A DNA stretch of 64,000 nt from Bradyrhizobium manausense (GCF_018129685.1 NZ_JAFCLG010000001.1:1516870-1580869), one strand, 5' to 3'; shown: positions 14,623-23,827, counted from the first letter of the stretch. Notes: generated by a model from the letters alone, not told the origin. Made by a program: numbers and translations.

Positions 14623-16465
14623 TTTTCTTCACCAGAGCAGGTTGGTCCTGAACATCATGACGGAGCACCGGCGTCAGCGTCGCGATCTTGCTCTCGGCCG
14701 GCTTCACTTGCGGCGGCGTGTAGACCAGCGGCAGCTTGACGGTGACGGCGGTGCCCTCGCCGAGCTTGCTTTGTACCGCCAATTCGCCGAGATGCAACGC
14801 TACGAGATTCTTCACGATCGAAAGGCCGAGGCCCGTGCCTTCGTGACGGCGCTCATAGGTCTTGCCGCACTGGAAGAACGGCGCGCCAATGCGTTTGAGA
14901 TCGTCGGGCGCAATGCCGACACCGGTATCGCTGATGCGCAAGGTCAGCTGCGAGGCGGAAGCCGACGCGGACACGGTCACCTGGCCGCCGCGCTCGGTGA
15001 ACTTGACGGCGTTGGCGACGAGATTGAGCACGATCTGCTTGAACGCCCTGGGATCGCCGGTCATGACGGGCAGATCCTGCGGCGCGTCGGTGATGAGATC
15101 GACGCCGTTCTCGCGCGCCTTGAGCGCGAGCAGATTGCAGCAATGCATCAGCGAAGCGCGCGGCGCGAACGGCTCCGACGCAATCTCGAAATTGCCCGAT
15201 TCCATCTTCGACATGTCGAGGATGCCGTTGACCACCGACAGCAGGTGCTTGCCGGAATCGTTGATCAGCTCGGCATATTCCTTGCGCTGGTGAGCTGCCA
15301 GCATCAGGGTCTGCTCCTGCGCCATCATCTCGGAGAAGCCGATGATGGCGTTGAGCGGCGTGCGCAACTCGTGGCTCATGGTGGCGAGGAAGCGCGTCTT
15401 GGCGGCATCGGCCGCTTCGGCCGCGCTACGCGCCTGGTCGAGCGCCTGCTCGGACAGCTTGCGATCGGTGACGTCGCGCATCACCGCGACGACCTCGAGC
15501 TCGGCGGTCATCTCGCGGCGCTGGTCCTGATCAAGCGGCCGGCAACGCATCTCGACCCAGATGAAATCGATCTGGCCGCGCTCGGAACCGACAGGCTCGC
15601 GCCGGACCCGGAACTCCACGCTGCGCACGCCGCCGCGCGCGGCATCCGACAGCGCCGTGAGATAGGCCGGACGGTCAGCAACGTGGACGCGGTCGAACAG
15701 GCCGTGGCCGTGCAGCTGCGCAACCGGCATGCCGAGCATGGCTTCTGCCGCCGGCGAGATGAACTGCACAGCGCCGTTGCGCCGGTGCCGGGAGATCACA
15801 TCGCTCATGTTGCGCGCGAGCAGGCGATAGCGCTCCTCCTCGCGCGAGAGCAGCGTCACGCTGGTTCGCGCAAGCGACTCGGCGCCGAAGGCGAGGCCCG
15901 CGGCATAGAGCGTCGCCGAGGCAACGCCGAACGCCATCATCGCGCTGTGTTCGGCGGCGCTGAGCTCTCCGGAAGGCAACCAGCCGAGCTGGCCGAGCAG
16001 GATCAGAATCGCGGCGCAGGACAGCGCGAGCAGCGCGGCAAAGGCTGCGACGCGGCGCGAGGCCGACAACGCCGCCTCCAGTGGAACCACCACCAGCCAG
16101 ACCGCGGCGAATGATTCGATACCGCCGGTCGTGGCCGCAATCGCCATGATCAGGCCGGCGAGCGCCAGCGACGACAACACATGGGCGCCTTCATAGCGCC
16201 CGGTGCGCGACAGGAACCAGGACAACAGGATCGGCGCGATCAGCCACGCGAACGCCGCGACCTCGATCGCGCTCGGCGCGCCACGCAGGACCAGATAAAC
16301 AGGAAATGCGGCAAAGGCAGCCAGGCTTCCGAGCAGCCGGGGCGCCATGAAGGCCCGATGGCGCGCACGCGTCAGCGCATCGTAACGCGCGGAGGGATGC
16401 AGCAGCGCATCGAGACAATCGCGGATGATACTCAAAACTGTCACGGGTCTCGCGCTTCGGCTCAC
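14615..16465 (-). CDS. Membrane PAS histidine kinase, DivJ/PleC type
   Basis: A 616-residue kinase. The N-terminal third holds about six membrane helices (for example LLGSLAAFAAFPVYLVL and AAFAALLALSCAAILILLG). A PAS domain follows (about 215-340, AVQFISPAAEAMLGMP). The dimerisation box FLATMSHELRTPLNAIIGFSEMM contains His365. The ATPase domain has LVANAVKFTERGG, DTGVGIAP and GTGLGLSIVKNL. The box matches the DivJ/PleC/PdhS group that controls the DivK phosphorelay in alphaproteobacteria. The first possible start is GTG at 16465; a GTG at 16444 (VTVLSIIRDCLDALL) is an equally credible alternative. The peptidoglycan-binding gene overlaps its 3' end. Confidence 0.88.
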   Translation of the reverse strand: MSRSARPVTVLSIIRDCLDALLHPSARYDALTRARHRAFMAPRLLGSLAAFAAFPVYLVLRGAPSAIEVAAFAWLIAPILLSWFLSRTGRYEGAHVLSSLALAGLIMAIAATTGGIESFAAVWLVVVPLEAALSASRRVAAFAALLALSCAAILILLGQLGWLPSGELSAAEHSAMMAFGVASATLYAAGLAFGAESLARTSVTLLSREEERYRLLARNMSDVISRHRRNGAVQFISPAAEAMLGMPVAQLHGHGLFDRVHVADRPAYLTALSDAARGGVRSVEFRVRREPVGSERGQIDFIWVEMRCRPLDQDQRREMTAELEVVAVMRDVTDRKLSEQALDQARSAAEAADAAKTRFLATMSHELRTPLNAIIGFSEMMAQEQTLMLAAHQRKEYAELINDSGKHLLSVVNGILDMSKMESGNFEIASEPFAPRASLMHCCNLLALKARENGVDLITDAPQDLPVMTGDPRAFKQIVLNLVANAVKFTERGGQVTVSASASASQLTLRISDTGVGIAPDDLKRIGAPFFQCGKTYERRHEGTGLGLSIVKNLVALHLGELAVQSKLGEGTAVTVKLPLVYTPPQVKPAESKIATLTPVLRHDVQDQPALVKKSA

Positions 16466-16854
16466 TCGTCAAAAGACGCGCCGGAACGCCTCCTTGTCGT
16501 TGAGCCACCGTGTCAGAGCGACCTTAAACGAGTGCTAAGGCGGATCGACCTGCCACCGAACAGCATGTGATCGCAGAGATTTTTAGGCGATTTGGCGATG
16601 TCATCATCGGGGATGGTGAACACGGGGTTTCGCCGTCGCGTTCATGGTTTCGAATTGGTGGATATGCGGTCCGGGCAAACACGGTGGCCCGCATCAATCG
16701 AAAATTTACGAGGGCTCCAGAAGCGAAGATTTTTGCGTCAATTTTCCGCGAATTAAGCGGAAGGCAATCACTTGCGATTTATCGAGAGTTGCTAGGTCCG
16801 GATGCCTCGCGGAGACCGCCGTGGGCCAGATCTAACGTACAGGTCGATAGCAAG
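16466..16854. other. 389-base region without a recognised gene
   Basis: This stretch between the divergent histidine kinase and the DUF5330 gene must hold both promoters. The DUF5330 frame is open upstream to 16567, but those residues (beginning MIAEIFRRFGDVIIGDG) show no family similarity and a less typical composition. I see no convincing repeat, RNA gene or terminator. Confidence 0.5.
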
Positions 16855-17277
16855 ATGCGCTTTCTGCTCCGCATCACATTCTGGCTCGGGCTGGTGCTGG
16901 TGCTCCTGCCGCGGGACAAGACACCCGAATCGGACAAGCTGCCGAACATCGGCGCCGCCGACGCGGTTCAGGCCGCAACCGCGGCCGTCTCCGACATGAG
17001 CCAGTTCTGCAAGCGCCAGCCAGCCGCATGCGAGGTCGGCGGACAGGCCGCGACCATCATCGGCCAGCGGGCACAGGACGGCGCGCGCAAGATCTACCAG
17101 ATCATCAACGACAAGAAGGAGCAGCTCGAGAAGAACGACGGCAAGAAGGCGCCCGACCACACCGGTTCGATCGCGGTCGCCGGTGAAGGCGACGCGGCAG
17201 CCACCGAGGCGCCGCGCGACACGCTGACCCAGGACGATCTCGCGCTGGAATGGCACGGACCTGAGACGGCGAATTAG
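16855..17277 (+). CDS. DUF5330 domain protein
   Basis: A 140-residue protein from the ATG at 16855. It opens with a hydrophobic signal or anchor (MRFLLRITFWLGLVLVLLP), followed by the conserved ADAVQAATAAVSDMSQFCKRQPAACEVGGQAA. The two cysteines and the helical arrangement match the rhizobial DUF5330 family of small exported proteins. The C-terminus is charged and variable (KKAPDHTGSIAVAG). Function is unknown. It is followed 69 bases later by sufE on the same strand. Confidence 0.85.
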   Translation: MRFLLRITFWLGLVLVLLPRDKTPESDKLPNIGAADAVQAATAAVSDMSQFCKRQPAACEVGGQAATIIGQRAQDGARKIYQIINDKKEQLEKNDGKKAPDHTGSIAVAGEGDAAATEAPRDTLTQDDLALEWHGPETAN

Positions 17278-17346
17278 GCCGCGAATCCTATCGATTTCGA
17301 CGTTTCACGTCCCTATATTGGCCTGAACGGGAACCCACGGGCCAGC

Positions 17347-17775
17347 ATGACTGATATCGACGAAATCAGAGATAATTTCGAGCTCCTCGAGGACTGGGAC
17401 GACCGCTACCGGTACGTCATCGAGCTCGGCCGCACCCTGGAGCCGATGCCCGAGGAAGAGCATTCGGCCGAGAACAAGGTGAATGGCTGCGTCAGCCAAG
17501 TCTGGCTGCAAAAGCTGGTCGATCGCGACGGCGGTGCGCCGATCCTGAGATATCGCGGCGACAGCGATGCGCATATCGTGCGCGGGCTGGTCGCGATCGT
17601 GCTCACGCTCTATTCCGGCCGCACGCCGCAGGAAATTCTCGCCACCGACGCGATTGCCGTGTTCGACGAGTTCGGCTTCCGCGACCATCTGACGCCGCAG
17701 CGCTCGAACGGCCTGCGCTCGATGGTCGAACGCATCAAGACCGATGCGAGGGAAGCGCTCGCAGAAGCGTCGTGA
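17347..17775 (+). CDS. sufE: SufE family Fe-S cluster assembly sulfur acceptor
   Basis: A 142-residue protein. SufE takes the persulfide sulfur from the cysteine desulfurase SufS and passes it to the SUF scaffold. The motif ENKVNGCVSQVWL contains the sulfur-accepting Cys48. The flanking blocks YRYVIELGRTLEPMPEEEH and LTLYSGRTPQEILATD are characteristic. No other suf gene is nearby, so it acts with partners encoded elsewhere. It converges with mucR, with four bases between the stops. Confidence 0.95.
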   Translation: MTDIDEIRDNFELLEDWDDRYRYVIELGRTLEPMPEEEHSAENKVNGCVSQVWLQKLVDRDGGAPILRYRGDSDAHIVRGLVAIVLTLYSGRTPQEILATDAIAVFDEFGFRDHLTPQRSNGLRSMVERIKTDAREALAEAS

Positions 17776-17779
17776 GACG

Positions 17780-18196
17780 CTACTTCCCCTTCTTCCGCTG
17801 CTGCTGTCCCAATCCCATCTTCTTGGCCAACTGCGAGCGCGCCACCGCGTAGTTCGGCGCGACCATGGGATAATCGGCCGGAAGGCCCCATTTCTCGCGA
17901 TATTGCTCGGGCGTCATGTTGTACTGGGTGCGCAGATGGCGCTTCAGCGACTTGAAGCGCTTGCCGTCTTCCAGACACACCAGATAGTCCGGCGCGATCG
18001 ACTTCTTCAGCGAGACCGCGGGCTTTACCGGCTCGAGCGGCACCTCGATGCGGCCAGACGACACCCGCGTCAATGCCCCGTGCACCTGGCTGATCAGGTT
18101 CGGAATCTCCGCAGCCGGCGTCGGGTTGTTGCCGACATAGGCGGAGACGATGCTCGCCGTCAGCTCGATGAAATTCTTAGCCCCGGCATCCGACAT
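17780..18196 (-). CDS. MucR/Ros family transcriptional regulator
   Basis: A 138-residue regulator with the MucR/Ros layout: an N-terminal oligomerisation helix region (NFIELTASIVSAYVGNNP), then the DNA-binding part YLVCLEDGKRFKSLKRHLRTQYNMTPEQYREKWGLP. The second zinc ligand of Ros (Cys in CxxC) is Asp here (CLED), and the distal His position is Gln/Tyr. That resembles Mesorhizobium homologues reported to fold with altered or no zinc. MucR proteins bind AT-rich DNA and control exopolysaccharide, motility and symbiosis genes. It is probably autoregulated through the AT-rich stretch upstream (about 18250-18310). Confidence 0.93.
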   Translation of the reverse strand: MSDAGAKNFIELTASIVSAYVGNNPTPAAEIPNLISQVHGALTRVSSGRIEVPLEPVKPAVSLKKSIAPDYLVCLEDGKRFKSLKRHLRTQYNMTPEQYREKWGLPADYPMVAPNYAVARSQLAKKMGLGQQQRKKGK

Positions 18197-18359
18197 GGGC
18201 GCAACCTCTCTCCAATCCGGCTCCGTCGCGCTGCATCGGCGGCGGGGAAGTATTCTTTGTCAACAATACGTTTGGCCGAAATACGACGACTTGCAAATAT
18301 GGACCGATTACTGATCTCGCGACATCTGCTGCGAGGATTTACTTGAGTGCGAGAGGTCT

Positions 18360-19247
18360 TCAGCCACCGCGCTGGTCGAGGTGGGAGCGCAGCTCGTCGA
18401 TCGAGGCAAAGCGCATCATGCCCTCCGGCATCTGCGCCTCGATCGAGCCATCGGAATAGAGCGAATAGGCCATGCCGTCGACGATGCCGGATTTGAGCAC
18501 CGTCACCGGCGGCTGCTCCACCGGCCGCGGCTCGGGTGCGGGCGGGGGCGCGGCAGGCTGGGGTCCCGCAGGCTCGAAGGTCGATGCCGGGCGCGGCGGC
18601 GGTGGAGGCGGCGGCTGAGGACGACGCGCCGCGGGCGGCTCCGGCGGCCGAACGCGGTCGGGCTTCGGCCAGGCGTCGTCGAAGCTGGCGGGCGGGACGT
18701 CAGGCGCAGCGACATCAGTAGGTTCGTCGTGTAGTTGCTGCGGCGGGCCCTCGGACGCCTTCGCCTCCGCGCGCTCGCGCTCCTTGCGCGAGCTCGAGGC
18801 AAACAACAGGTTGCGGCGGCGCGGCGGTTCCGGGGCCGCTGGCGGCGGCGGTGCTTCCGGCTCTGCCGGTGCCTCGGTCCGCGGGCGCGCGGGCACTTCG
18901 GCCTGCCAGGGCGCCGCGGCGGGCGAGGGCTGCGGCTCGACCCGCATGGATGGGACAGGCGCGGGCTCTGCCGCAGGCGTACCGGGTGCTGCGAGGCCCG
19001 GCGGCAGCACCGGCCGCACGCGAACGTCGGACGGCGCCGCGGTCCCGGCCAGCCGGCGTGCGATGGCTTGCAGCTCGAGCAGCACGACGTACAGGCCTAT
19101 CAGTAACATACCGGAGCAGACGCCGATCGTTCCGCTCGTTAAGAGCGTGCTGCCGAGGCTGAAATCCCGGATGGAATAGCCAAAGGCGACCGCAAGGAGG
19201 CCCGCCACCACGGCGAAAATCCCGGCGATCAACAAAGCCATACTCAT
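18360..19247 (-). CDS. Proline-rich two-helix membrane protein
   Basis: A 295-residue protein from the ATG at 19247. Two membrane helices lie near the N-terminus (SMALLIAGIFAVVAGLLAVAFG and SGTIGVCSGMLLIGLYVVLLEL). A long proline- and alanine-rich cytoplasmic or periplasmic region follows (about 75-245). The compact C-terminal end reads VLKSGIVDGMAYSLYSDGSIEAQMPEGMMRFASIDELRSHL, which is conserved in Bradyrhizobium relatives. Function is unknown. The GC-rich codons in the proline-rich part create several long false frames on the other strand. Confidence 0.82.
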   Translation of the reverse strand: MSMALLIAGIFAVVAGLLAVAFGYSIRDFSLGSTLLTSGTIGVCSGMLLIGLYVVLLELQAIARRLAGTAAPSDVRVRPVLPPGLAAPGTPAAEPAPVPSMRVEPQPSPAAAPWQAEVPARPRTEAPAEPEAPPPPAAPEPPRRRNLLFASSSRKERERAEAKASEGPPQQLHDEPTDVAAPDVPPASFDDAWPKPDRVRPPEPPAARRPQPPPPPPPRPASTFEPAGPQPAAPPPAPEPRPVEQPPVTVLKSGIVDGMAYSLYSDGSIEAQMPEGMMRFASIDELRSHLDQRGG

Positions 19248-19560
19248 CGAACACACCCCCGGCCGCGCATCCACGCGCGGCACCCGCTACGCCACGATAC
19301 CGTCATACTGCGTTCCTCGCCAACGACCAATTGCCGCCACCGTTCCCAAAGGGAAGGATATCAGCGACTTATTCACATTCCCTTCAGCTACGGTCCGCTA
19401 GCTGTCATGTGCACCGGATTGATCCGAAATTGCTGCGTCGCATCAGGAATTTAGCCATAATGCCCAATTACTTGGTAATGGAACTGCGCTATAGGGATTC
19501 CGGGGAACAGGCCCGCGCGCGCCAGCAGGGCCATGAGGGGATTCCGGGTCACCAATAGCC
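19248..19560. other. 313-base intergenic region with divergent promoters
   Basis: This lies between the proline-rich membrane protein and the GT39 gene. It becomes AT-richer around 19360-19500. A 75-codon frame from 19331 overlaps nothing known, has atypical composition and was not accepted. No terminator or repeat was recognised. Confidence 0.4.
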
Positions 19561-21210
19561 ATGACATCCATCACGACTTCGGCGATCGACACGCCTCAAC
19601 GGCGCTCGGTTGAACGGACTTGCGACGATCTTGCCATGCTGGTGCTGGCTGTCGTCGCCGTCATCGCGGGCTTGACCTTCCGCGACTACGGGCTCGGCTG
19701 GGACGACTACACCCACGCCGAATATGCCGACCTGCTGCTGCGCATGTACGGCTCCGGTTTCAGGGACACCGCCGCCCTCTCCTTCGCCAACCTCTATATG
19801 TATGGCGGTGGCTTCGACATGGTCGCAGCCCTCTTGCACAAGGTTCTGCCGCTCGAGCTGTTCGAAACGCGACGCCTGGTCGGCGCGGTCGTCGGCGTGA
19901 TCGGACTTGCAGTGACCTGGCGGCTCGGCCGCCGCGTCGGCGGACCACTTGCCGGCCTCGCTGCGCTCCTGCTGCTCGCGCTTTGCCCGATCTTCTACGG
20001 CCACATGTTCATGAACCCGAAGGATGCGCCCTTCGCGGTGGCGATGATCATCCTGATGCTGGGCCTGGTGCGGCTTGCCGAGGAATATCCAAATCCCTCA
20101 CCGCGCACGATCCTGATCGTCGGCCTGGGTTCGGGCCTCTCGCTCGGCACGCGCATTCTCGGCGGCCTTTCGCTCGTCTATGCCATGATCGGCTTCATGC
20201 CGCTGTTCCTGGAGGAACTGCGCAGCGAGGGCGCGCGCGAGGCCATCAGGCGTTTCGTCCATGTCGTCTACGTGCTGCTGCCCGGTCTTGCGCTCGGCTA
20301 TCTCGTGATGGGTCTGATCTGGCCGTGGTCGATCATGGAGCCCGGCAATCCCTTCGAGGCGCTGACCTACTTCTCGCACTTCTTCGAGAAGCCCTGGAAG
20401 GAGATGTTCGACGGCGCGATCGTGTCCGTGCCCGACATGCCCTGGTCGTATCTGCCGACGCTGTTCGCGCTGCAGCTGCCCGAAGTGATGCTGGTGCTGA
20501 CGGCCGGTGCCGTGTTCAGCACCGTCGCCATGCTGCCGCGGCGCGAGGTTCCGGCACGCCGCAAGACCATCCTTTTGATGCTGACGCTGGCGGCCACCCT
20601 GCCGCTCGTGATCGCGATGGTGAAGCGGCCGGCGCTCTACAACGGCATCCGCCATTTCGTCTTCGTGATCCCGCCGATGGCGGTGCTCGGCGGCGTCGCC
20701 TTTGCCTGGACCATGGAGCGCCTGCGCGCCAACCATCGCGCCTGGCAGCCCGCCATGCTGGCCGTGTTCTGCTTCGGCCTCGCGCTGCCGCTCGCCGAGA
20801 TGATCCGGCTGCATCCCTATCAGTACACCCACTTCAACCACATCGCCGGCACGGTGCGCGCCGCCGACGACCGCTTCATGCTGGACTATTGGGGCCTCGC
20901 GCTGAAGCAGGCCTCGGACGAACTGCGCGAGCAGCTGGTCGAGCGCCAGGAAGTGCCGCCGCGCAATCGCAAATGGAAGGTCGCGGTGTGCGGCCCGCAG
21001 CGCCCGGCCCAGGTCGCGCTCGGACCCGACTTCACGATCGGCTGGGATTCCAATGCCGCTGATTTCGCCATGACCCTCGGCGAATTCTACTGCAAGGGCC
21101 TCACCGCACCCGTCATGGTCGAGATCAAGCGCGACGACGTGGTGTTCGCCCGCGTCTACGATATCCGTGGCCGCAGCATTTCCAGCCTGCTGTCGATCCC
21201 GGCGCCGTAA
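19561..21210 (+). CDS. GT39-type membrane glycosyltransferase
   Basis: A 549-residue polytopic protein. The luminal-loop signature after the first helix is FRDYGLGWDDYTHAEYADLL, an acidic motif of GT-C glycosyltransferases that use polyprenyl-phosphate sugars. About ten membrane helices follow (for example TILIVGLGSGLSLGTRILGG and KTILLMLTLAATLPLVIAM). The C-terminal soluble part (after about 430) contains HPYQYTHFNHIAGTVRAADDRFMLDYWG. It probably glycosylates an envelope lipid or protein, but donor and acceptor are unknown. The ATG lies directly after the AT-rich leader. A palindromic repeat follows the stop. Confidence 0.85.
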   Translation: MTSITTSAIDTPQRRSVERTCDDLAMLVLAVVAVIAGLTFRDYGLGWDDYTHAEYADLLLRMYGSGFRDTAALSFANLYMYGGGFDMVAALLHKVLPLELFETRRLVGAVVGVIGLAVTWRLGRRVGGPLAGLAALLLLALCPIFYGHMFMNPKDAPFAVAMIILMLGLVRLAEEYPNPSPRTILIVGLGSGLSLGTRILGGLSLVYAMIGFMPLFLEELRSEGAREAIRRFVHVVYVLLPGLALGYLVMGLIWPWSIMEPGNPFEALTYFSHFFEKPWKEMFDGAIVSVPDMPWSYLPTLFALQLPEVMLVLTAGAVFSTVAMLPRREVPARRKTILLMLTLAATLPLVIAMVKRPALYNGIRHFVFVIPPMAVLGGVAFAWTMERLRANHRAWQPAMLAVFCFGLALPLAEMIRLHPYQYTHFNHIAGTVRAADDRFMLDYWGLALKQASDELREQLVERQEVPPRNRKWKVAVCGPQRPAQVALGPDFTIGWDSNAADFAMTLGEFYCKGLTAPVMVEIKRDDVVFARVYDIRGRSISSLLSIPAP

Positions 21211-21223
21211 TAATTTCTCTCTT

Positions 21224-21294
21224 GTAGCCCGGATGGAGCGGATGCGAAATCCGGGGACCGGCCCCGCATTCCGCAAGCGCTCCATGCGGGCTAC
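21224..21294. repeat. REP-like palindromic element
   Basis: GTAGCCCGGATGGAGCG at 21224-21240 and CGCTCCATGCGGGCTAC at 21278-21294 are inverted copies with one mismatch, enclosing 37 bases. The sequence matches a palindrome I know to be dispersed in Bradyrhizobium-type genomes. It lies between two plus-strand genes and could act as an mRNA-stabilising or termination hairpin. Confidence 0.8.
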
Positions 21295-21384
21295 GCTGAA
21301 CTGCCGCGCTTGGCGCGCCTTGCTGCAAACCGTTTGCAAGACTAGGCTCCCTCCCCGCAACAACGAAGTTCGGAGAGATGTGCC

Positions 21385-22164
21385 ATGTCGCCAGCGGAAG
21401 CCCGCCTGAAGGAAGTGCCGTCAAACATGACGGAGGCCGAGTGGCAACAACGGGTCAATCTCGCCGCCTGCTATCGCCTCGTCGCACTGTACGGCTGGGA
21501 CGATCTGGTCGATACCCACATCTCCGCGCGTGTGCCCGGCCCGGATCATCACTTCCTCATCAACCCCTACGGGCTGATGTTCGACGAGATCACCGCCTCG
21601 AGCCTGGTCAAGGTCGATCTTCACGGCAACCAGCTCAGCGAGAGCGAGTACAGCATCAACCCGGCCGGCTTCACCATCCATTCCGCGATCCACGAGGTGC
21701 GCGAGGACGCCATCTGCGTGCTGCATCTCCACACGCTGGACGGCACCGCGGTGTCGAGCAGCGCCGAAGGGCTGCTGCCGTTGAACCAGACCGCGCAGCT
21801 CGTCACTCACGACCTCGCCTATCACGACTATGAAGGCATCGCGCTCGATCACGACGAGCGGCCGCGACTGCAGAAGGATCTTGGCGACCACAACCACATG
21901 CTCCTGCGCAACCACGGCACGCTGACCGTCGGCCGTTCGGTCGCGTCCGCCTTCGAGCGCATGTACCACCTCGAGCGCGCCTGCTCGATGCAGGTGCGCA
22001 CCCGCGCGCTCGGCACGCCGGTCTACCCGGTCGAGGAGATCGCGATCGAGAAGAACACCGAGCTGCTCGCCAACCGCGACCGCGCCGAGCTGCGCGCGAC
22101 CAACCTCGTCTGGCCGCCGCTGCTGCGCAAGCTCGACCGCGAACTGCCGGGCTACCGCTCTTGA
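21385..22164 (+). CDS. Class II aldolase/adducin family protein
   Basis: A 259-residue protein of the class II aldolase fold. Zinc-ligand motifs are visible as VLHLHTLDG and LLRNHGTLTVG. The entry helix reads NLAACYRLVALYGWDDLVDTHISARV, and the substrate loop FLINPYGLMFDEIT is typical of the adducin-like subgroup. Such proteins cleave or epimerise phosphorylated or acidic sugars, but the subgroup here has no fixed substrate. Other possible starts lie at MTEAEWQ (residue 15). A strong terminator follows 58 bases downstream of the stop. Confidence 0.9.
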   Translation: MSPAEARLKEVPSNMTEAEWQQRVNLAACYRLVALYGWDDLVDTHISARVPGPDHHFLINPYGLMFDEITASSLVKVDLHGNQLSESEYSINPAGFTIHSAIHEVREDAICVLHLHTLDGTAVSSSAEGLLPLNQTAQLVTHDLAYHDYEGIALDHDERPRLQKDLGDHNHMLLRNHGTLTVGRSVASAFERMYHLERACSMQVRTRALGTPVYPVEEIAIEKNTELLANRDRAELRATNLVWPPLLRKLDRELPGYRS

Positions 22165-22221
22165 GATTTAGCCGATTTCGTGTAAGGTAGGCGTCACCTA
22201 CCTCTACATGTTTTTGGAATG

Positions 22222-22254
22222 AAACGCTGCCCAATCCCGGGCGGCGTTTTTATT
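22222..22254 (+). terminator. Rho-independent terminator after the class II aldolase gene
   Basis: AAACGCTGCCC and GGGCGGCGTTT form an 11-bp stem with one wobble pair and a six-base loop (AATCCC), followed by TTTATTT. A second small inverted repeat (AGGTAG / CTACCT, 22185-22203) precedes it. Confidence 0.85.
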
Positions 22255-22267
22255 TGGGCATGGTCTC

Positions 22268-22382
22268 GTAGGGTGGATTAGCGAAGCGTAATCCACCATG
22301 CATCCGCGCGTGCGGAGCGAAGTTGGTGGATTACGCCAAGCGGTTTGCGCTTCGCGCAATCAGCAAGGCTAATCCACCCTAC
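22268..22382. repeat. Dispersed inverted repeat (GTAGGGTGGATTA family)
   Basis: The outer arms GTAGGGTGGATTAGC and GCTAATCCACCCTAC bound the element. Within it the segments TAATCCACCA and TGGTGGATTA pair again, giving a nested cruciform. This family is common between genes in Bradyrhizobium relatives. It separates the aldolase terminator from the convergent M20 peptidase gene. Confidence 0.85.
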
Positions 22383-22393
22383 AGCACCGGTGC

Positions 22394-23800
22394 CTACTTC
22401 ACCTCCGCCAGCGCGGCGAGGATGCGGGCCCAGGAGCGGATGCCTTTCTGGAAGCTGCGCAGGTCGTACTTCTCGTTCGGCGAGTGGATGTTGTCGTCGT
22501 CGAGACCAAAGCCGACCAGCAGCGAGTCGAGCCCAAGCGTGCGCTTGAAATCGGCGACGATCGGGATCGAGGCGCCGGAGCCCATCAGCACCGTCTCCTT
22601 GCCCCATTCCTCCGCCAGCGCCTTGCTGGCAGCGGCCAGCGGCTTCATGTTCCAGTCGAGCGCAACGGCGGGCGCGGCGGAATGGTCGCCGAACTCCACC
22701 TTGCAGTCGCCGGGAAGCCGCGCCGTCACATAGTCACGAAAAGCCTTGCGGATCTTCTGCGGATCCTGGCCCTCGACCAGGCGGAACGAGACCTTGGCGG
22801 AGGCATGCGACGGAATCACCGTCTTGGAGCCTTCGCCGATATAGCCGCCCCAGATGCCGTTGACGTCGCAGGTCGGACGCGACGAGGCCTGCTCGATCAG
22901 CAAGCGTCCCTTTTCGCCGGCCGGGATCGACAGCCCGATCGGCTTCAAGAACATCTCCGGCGTGAGATTGAGCTTCTTCCACTGCTCAAGAATGTCCGGC
23001 GGGAGATCCTTCACGCCATCGTAGAAGCCGGGGATGGTGATGCGGTTGTCGTCGTCGAACAGGCTGCCGAGAATCTTGGTCAGCACCCGGATCGGGTTCA
23101 TCGCGCTGCCGCCGAACACGCCCGAATGCAGGTCGCGATTGGCCGCTGTGATCTTCAGCTCTTCATAGAGCAGGCCCCGCAGCGATGTCGTGATCGCCGG
23201 GGTGTTGCGGTCCCACATGCCGGTATCGCAGACCAGCACGTAGTCCGCCCTAAACTCGTCCTTGTTGGCTTCGATGAAGGGCACGAAATTCTTCGAGCCG
23301 ACTTCCTCCTCGCCTTCGATCAGGAAAGTGACGTCGATCGGCAATGAACCCGTCACCGTTTTCCAGGCACGGCAGGCTTCGACGAAGGTCATCACCTGAC
23401 CCTTGTCATCCTCGGCACCGCGCGCGACGATGATCTTGCGGCCGTCGGCATGGTCGGTGATGACGGGCTCGAACGGCGGACGGTGCCAGAGGTCGAGCGG
23501 GTCGACCGGCTGCACGTCGTAATGGCCGTAGAAAATGACATGGGGCCGTCCGCTCGCCTTGTCGTCCGCCTTGGTCTTGCCGACGATCGCGGGATGACCG
23601 GCGGTCGGTCTCACCTCGGTGGCAACGCCCAGACTCGCGATGTCCTTGGCCAGATGCTCGGCCGCGGCCCTGCAGTCCGCGGCAAAGGCCGGATCGGCCG
23701 AAATCGACTTGATCCGCAGCAGCGAGAACAGGCGCTCAAGGCTGTTGTCGAAGTCCTTGTCGATGTGGTCGAGCACGGATTGAAGCTGCGCATTGGCCAT
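22394..23800 (-). CDS. M20 family dipeptidase / metallohydrolase
   Basis: A 468-residue enzyme of the M20 family (carnosinase-like, ArgE/DapE fold). Metal-binding blocks are IFYGHYDVQPVDP, ARGAEDDKGQ and EGEEEVGSKNF. The dimerisation or lid domain contains NRDLHSGVFGGSAMNP, with the conserved His. It hydrolyses dipeptides or N-acyl amino acids in the cytoplasm with two zinc ions. The ATG at 23800 was preferred to a TTG five codons upstream. It is followed upstream on the same strand by a membrane glycosyltransferase gene 27 bases away. Confidence 0.94.
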   Translation of the reverse strand: MANAQLQSVLDHIDKDFDNSLERLFSLLRIKSISADPAFAADCRAAAEHLAKDIASLGVATEVRPTAGHPAIVGKTKADDKASGRPHVIFYGHYDVQPVDPLDLWHRPPFEPVITDHADGRKIIVARGAEDDKGQVMTFVEACRAWKTVTGSLPIDVTFLIEGEEEVGSKNFVPFIEANKDEFRADYVLVCDTGMWDRNTPAITTSLRGLLYEELKITAANRDLHSGVFGGSAMNPIRVLTKILGSLFDDDNRITIPGFYDGVKDLPPDILEQWKKLNLTPEMFLKPIGLSIPAGEKGRLLIEQASSRPTCDVNGIWGGYIGEGSKTVIPSHASAKVSFRLVEGQDPQKIRKAFRDYVTARLPGDCKVEFGDHSAAPAVALDWNMKPLAAASKALAEEWGKETVLMGSGASIPIVADFKRTLGLDSLLVGFGLDDDNIHSPNEKYDLRSFQKGIRSWARILAALAEVK

Positions 23801-23827
23801 GGTCGCATTTCCCAATTGTCTGGAGTC

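Noticed and set aside
14153..16114. A 653-codon plus-strand frame opposite the histidine kinase
   Set aside because: It has an arginine-, histidine- and glutamine-rich composition typical of a shadow; the kinase on the other strand has all family motifs.
19331..19558. A 75-codon frame before the GT39 gene
   Set aside because: It has no recognisable domain or good ribosome-binding site and a composition typical of intergenic DNA.
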